A DNA stretch of 64,000 nt from Kribbella soli (GTDB taxonomy: Bacteria; Actinomycetota; Actinomycetes; Propionibacteriales; Kribbellaceae): contig NZ_SJJZ01000002.1 of assembly GCF_004331345.1 (NCBI RefSeq), positions 1-64,000 of the forward strand. Direction: 5' to 3'. Positions 61,946-64,000 of the stretch are shown in pieces; the stretch's first letter is position 1; every line of letters starts with the position of its first letter. Below the pieces are notes generated by a model. That model searched no databases. It saw only the letters and a program-made list of their open reading frames with translations, and was not told the DNA's origin. A program made the translations under genes and the position numbers.

Positions 61946-62746
61946 TCATACGCTGGCCGCTTCTGGCTTTCGGCCCCAGGCGGTGATCATCGGGGCGAGC
62001 ATGAGGTCCAGATCGCCGCGGGCGAGATTTTCGAGGTGGGTGTCGAGCTCGTCCGGCGTCGCCAGTTCCGCGGCCAGCAACTGATCGCGGACGTGCCGCA
62101 CTGTGGTTGCCTCCAAGGTCGAGCACGCGCGGGACGCGATGGGGAAGTAGGCCTCCGCGGTCACGTCCCTCAGATCTGACTCACGCAGCAGTCGCGGCAG
62201 CGTGCGGCCGTACGCCAGATCTGCGCCGCGCTCGGCCATCAGTGTGCGCATCTGAGTCCGCAGTCGGTTCGCCAGCTCCTCGGCGGCGCCGCGCTCGTCC
62301 GGGCAGGCCAGTGGCTGCAGCGCGGGGTCGGCGTCCTCCAGGACCAGCCATCCACCTGGACGCAGGGCATCGATCATGACCTGCAGCGCGGCTGCGCGGT
62401 CCTCGAGGTGGACCAGTACCAGCCGAGCGTGGACCAGGTCGAACGTCTCGGGCGGCGGTGGGTCGCGGATCAAATCATGCCGACGGACCTCGAGGACATC
62501 GTCTGCCGCGGGCTCGATCCACGACACGTCGATGTCGGTGGCAAGCACCCGCCCGCTCGTTCCGACGCGCTCTGCCAGGCCGCGCGGGACCGAGACGCCG
62601 CCTGCGCCAACCTCCCAGCAGCGCCACCCTTCGCCGAGTCCTAGGTCATCGAGGTGGCGGAACGTCCAAGGATCGAACAGCTCGGCGAGCGCCACGAACC
62701 GCTCGCCAGCCTCCGGTTTGCGGTTGTCGAGCAGATAGCGGTTCAC
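61946..62746 (-). CDS. SAM-dependent methyltransferase (UbiE/Coq5-like)
   Basis: 266 residues from GTG 62746. The SAM loop is CWEVGAGGVSVPRGLAERVG, with DIDVSWIE, the acidic FDLVHARLVLVHLEDR and LVLEDADPAL (motif post I-III) in the expected order. Substrate unknown. Converges with the ABC operon; 150 bp between them shows nothing. Confidence 0.85.
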   Translation of the reverse strand: MNRYLLDNRKPEAGERFVALAELFDPWTFRHLDDLGLGEGWRCWEVGAGGVSVPRGLAERVGTSGRVLATDIDVSWIEPAADDVLEVRRHDLIRDPPPPETFDLVHARLVLVHLEDRAAALQVMIDALRPGGWLVLEDADPALQPLACPDERGAAEELANRLRTQMRTLMAERGADLAYGRTLPRLLRESDLRDVTAEAYFPIASRACSTLEATTVRHVRDQLLAAELATPDELDTHLENLARGDLDLMLAPMITAWGRKPEAASV

Positions 62747-62797
62747 GGCAACAGTATGGCCCGGTCAACCTCGTGCGGGCGGACCATCATCAGGGGA

Positions 62798-62935
62798 GTG
62801 GGCGGGTTCCTCGGCAAGTTGCCACTGCTGAGGCATGCGCATGAGCTGGGCATGCGCTCAGCCGTGACGACCAACGGGCTGCTGCTCACTGAGAGACGGC
62901 TCACCGAGCTCGTGGGCCTCGTCGACGTCCTGTGT
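62798..62935 (+). pseudogene. Radical-SAM protein fragment
   Basis: The frame reads GKLPLLRHAHELGMRSAVTTNGLLLTERRLTELVGLVDVL, a TIM-barrel beta2-alpha2 region of a radical-SAM/SPASM protein (quoted as one motif region; only about 46 residues). The CxxxCxxC iron-sulfur motif and the rest of the gene are absent. A relic without function. Confidence 0.6.
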
Positions 62936-63163
62936 GATCCGCACAGAAGTTGCTGGGGGCAAATAGCTGCTCATCTGCGGGATGTGGCAAACGCCGAGTC
63001 GGATCCGGCCGCGATGTAACCCGTTACTGGATTCGTCGATGGATCTGGGATGAACCTGCGTTCCTGCCTTGCTCGATTGATTTCACGCGGCTGCGCGCAC
63101 GGGCTCTCTCTAGTGCCATGCGGCCGGCGAGGGCCTATCATCCGTCTAGGGGGAGTGATTGTG

Positions 63164-64000
63164 ATGGAACAGTTAGTGCAACCTGGGGACGGTGCGAGTC
63201 AGCAATCCGGCCGTCCGTGGGAAACCCTTGGCGTAGCGCTTTCCGGCGGCGGCGTGCGAGCGGCATTCTACGCGCTCGGTGGTCTCATGTATCTCGTCCG
63301 GTCGGGGCTGAATCGCAAGGTGCGGCTGGTGAGTTCGGTCTCCGGCGGATCGATCGTGAACGTGGCTGTCGCGATGGCAGGTGACTTCTCGGAATCCGAT
63401 CCTAAGGAGTTTGACCGTCTCGTTGGTATCGCCAGCCACCGCATGGCCAAGAGCGGTGTCTTCTTCTGGCCAGGACTAAAACAAGCCGCCCGCAGCATCA
63501 TAATTTTCATGCTATGGGCGCCGGTGTTCATCGGCTTAATGAACGTTGTGGGTGTGATAGATGGCTGGCCCTGGGACATCTTCTGGTTCGGCGAGATTTG
63601 GTATACCGGGCTCATGACGGTCTTTCTGTTGGGCTATACGATCGTCGGCCGGCAACGGATCCAGCAGGAGGCGTACCACCAGTTCCTGGTGCACATGTCC
63701 ACCGGCGAGAAGAAATCACACCGCCGACGCAGCCTGGCGGAGCTGCCCGCCTCGGCAGTGGCGCATGTCCTCTGTGCGACCGAGCTGACGTCCGGTCAGC
63801 CGATGTACATGAGCCGCGAGATGGCATTCTCACCCGTCTATGGCCGCGGCGGATCAGATCTCGCGCTTGCCAAGGCGATCTATGCCTCAGCCGCCTTCCC
63901 CATAGGCTTCCCGCCGCTACGCCTACGGTCGGCCAACCTCAACATGGCTGGTGGACGGGACGAGGAAGCGCCGAAGTGGCTGTTGCTCTCTGACGGTGGT
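63164..64000 (+). CDS. Patatin-like phospholipase, N-terminal part
   Basis: At least 279 residues; the frame is open to the window end. ATG 63164 (GTG 63161 also possible) follows GGGGGAG. GVALSGGGVRAAFYALGG is the oxyanion loop, and VSSVSGGSIVNV the nucleophile elbow with the active Ser. A hydrophobic segment around residues 112-165 (IIIFMLWAPVFIGLMNVV; IWYTGLMTVFLLGYTIV) suggests membrane anchoring inside the catalytic domain, and LLLSDGG at the very end supplies the catalytic Asp. It hydrolyses membrane lipids in related proteins; such patatins are also known in anti-phage CBASS systems, but no partner is seen. Confidence 0.85.
   Translation, partial: MEQLVQPGDGASQQSGRPWETLGVALSGGGVRAAFYALGGLMYLVRSGLNRKVRLVSSVSGGSIVNVAVAMAGDFSESDPKEFDRLVGIASHRMAKSGVFFWPGLKQAARSIIIFMLWAPVFIGLMNVVGVIDGWPWDIFWFGEIWYTGLMTVFLLGYTIVGRQRIQQEAYHQFLVHMSTGEKKSHRRRSLAELPASAVAHVLCATELTSGQPMYMSREMAFSPVYGRGGSDLALAKAIYASAAFPIGFPPLRLRSANLNMAGGRDEEAPKWLLLSDGG

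Noticed and set aside
1..64000. CRISPR array
   Set aside because: No regularly spaced short direct repeats were seen anywhere.

Overview
The window is high-GC DNA from an actinomycete. The codon bias, Shine-Dalgarno-led GTG/ATG starts, LAL-type LuxR regulators, an MsiK-like sugar ATPase, many ABC sugar-uptake fragments and PucR/DksA-type regulators fit a soil Actinobacterium. The carbohydrate loci would suit Kribbella or a relative, but the genus cannot be proved from this window.

Left chromosomal segment (1-18.55 kb): a partial sugar-binding lipoprotein, a small zinc-ribbon protein, a secreted-repeat lipoprotein, two paralogous 0.9-1.0k-residue LAL/LuxR regulators, a GH15 hydrolase, an OsmC peroxidase, two methyltransferase-fold proteins, a secreted alpha/beta hydrolase, an orphan SIR2-SLOG protein resembling the Thoeris effector ThsA, and a GH3 glycosidase. 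The GH3 gene is followed by a decayed sugar-uptake locus: a 5'-truncated, frameshifted MalG-type permease and a 5'-truncated LacI regulator.

Island (about 18.56-57.04 kb): both ends carry the same 25-bp sequence, which is the T-arm and acceptor tail of a tRNA gene (direct repeat, candidate att sites). Just inside the left copy is the C-terminal remnant of a tyrosine integrase. The cargo reads as a stress/dormancy package: a ferredoxin with an Fe-S-type HTH regulator and cupin, a hemerythrin/DUF2249 protein, MarR-DUF488, a GH15 hydrolase, a complete nine-gene V/A-type ATPase operon (D-G/H-I-K-E-C-F-A-B) followed by TerC, then DoxX, slipin and MsiK. These are followed by a universal stress protein-AceE-epimerase operon, a PucR-like regulator, a membrane protein-transaldolase pair, an orphan cytochrome oxidase subunit I, three DksA/TraR zinc-finger proteins, a NarL-type two-component system and an MreB/Hsp70-like ATPase. 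At the right edge are gene remnants (SRAP peptidase, Tn3-like) and a probable defence module whose main protein has duplicated winged-helix halves and a PD-(D/E)xK nuclease domain.

The most striking result of reading the non-coding DNA is a composite 46-bp element. It consists of a 17-bp palindromic box of the type TTGCCGR-N3-YCGGCAA, then 21 bp, then GCCGA. It occurs with the same spacing upstream of the V-ATPase operon, doxX, usp-aceE and the membrane protein-transaldolase genes, with a slightly looser copy upstream of a DksA gene. This suggests that one regulator controls the island, ties proton/ion pumping to pyruvate, pentose-phosphate and stress functions, and may be encoded on it (NarL-type response regulator or PucR-like protein).

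Right chromosomal segment (57.04-64 kb): an IS481-type transposase remnant, a tightly overlapping five-gene operon (ECF-like sigma factor, zinc-finger membrane anti-sigma, ABC ATPase, two membrane proteins), a methyltransferase, a radical-SAM fragment, and a patatin-like phospholipase that runs off the window end.
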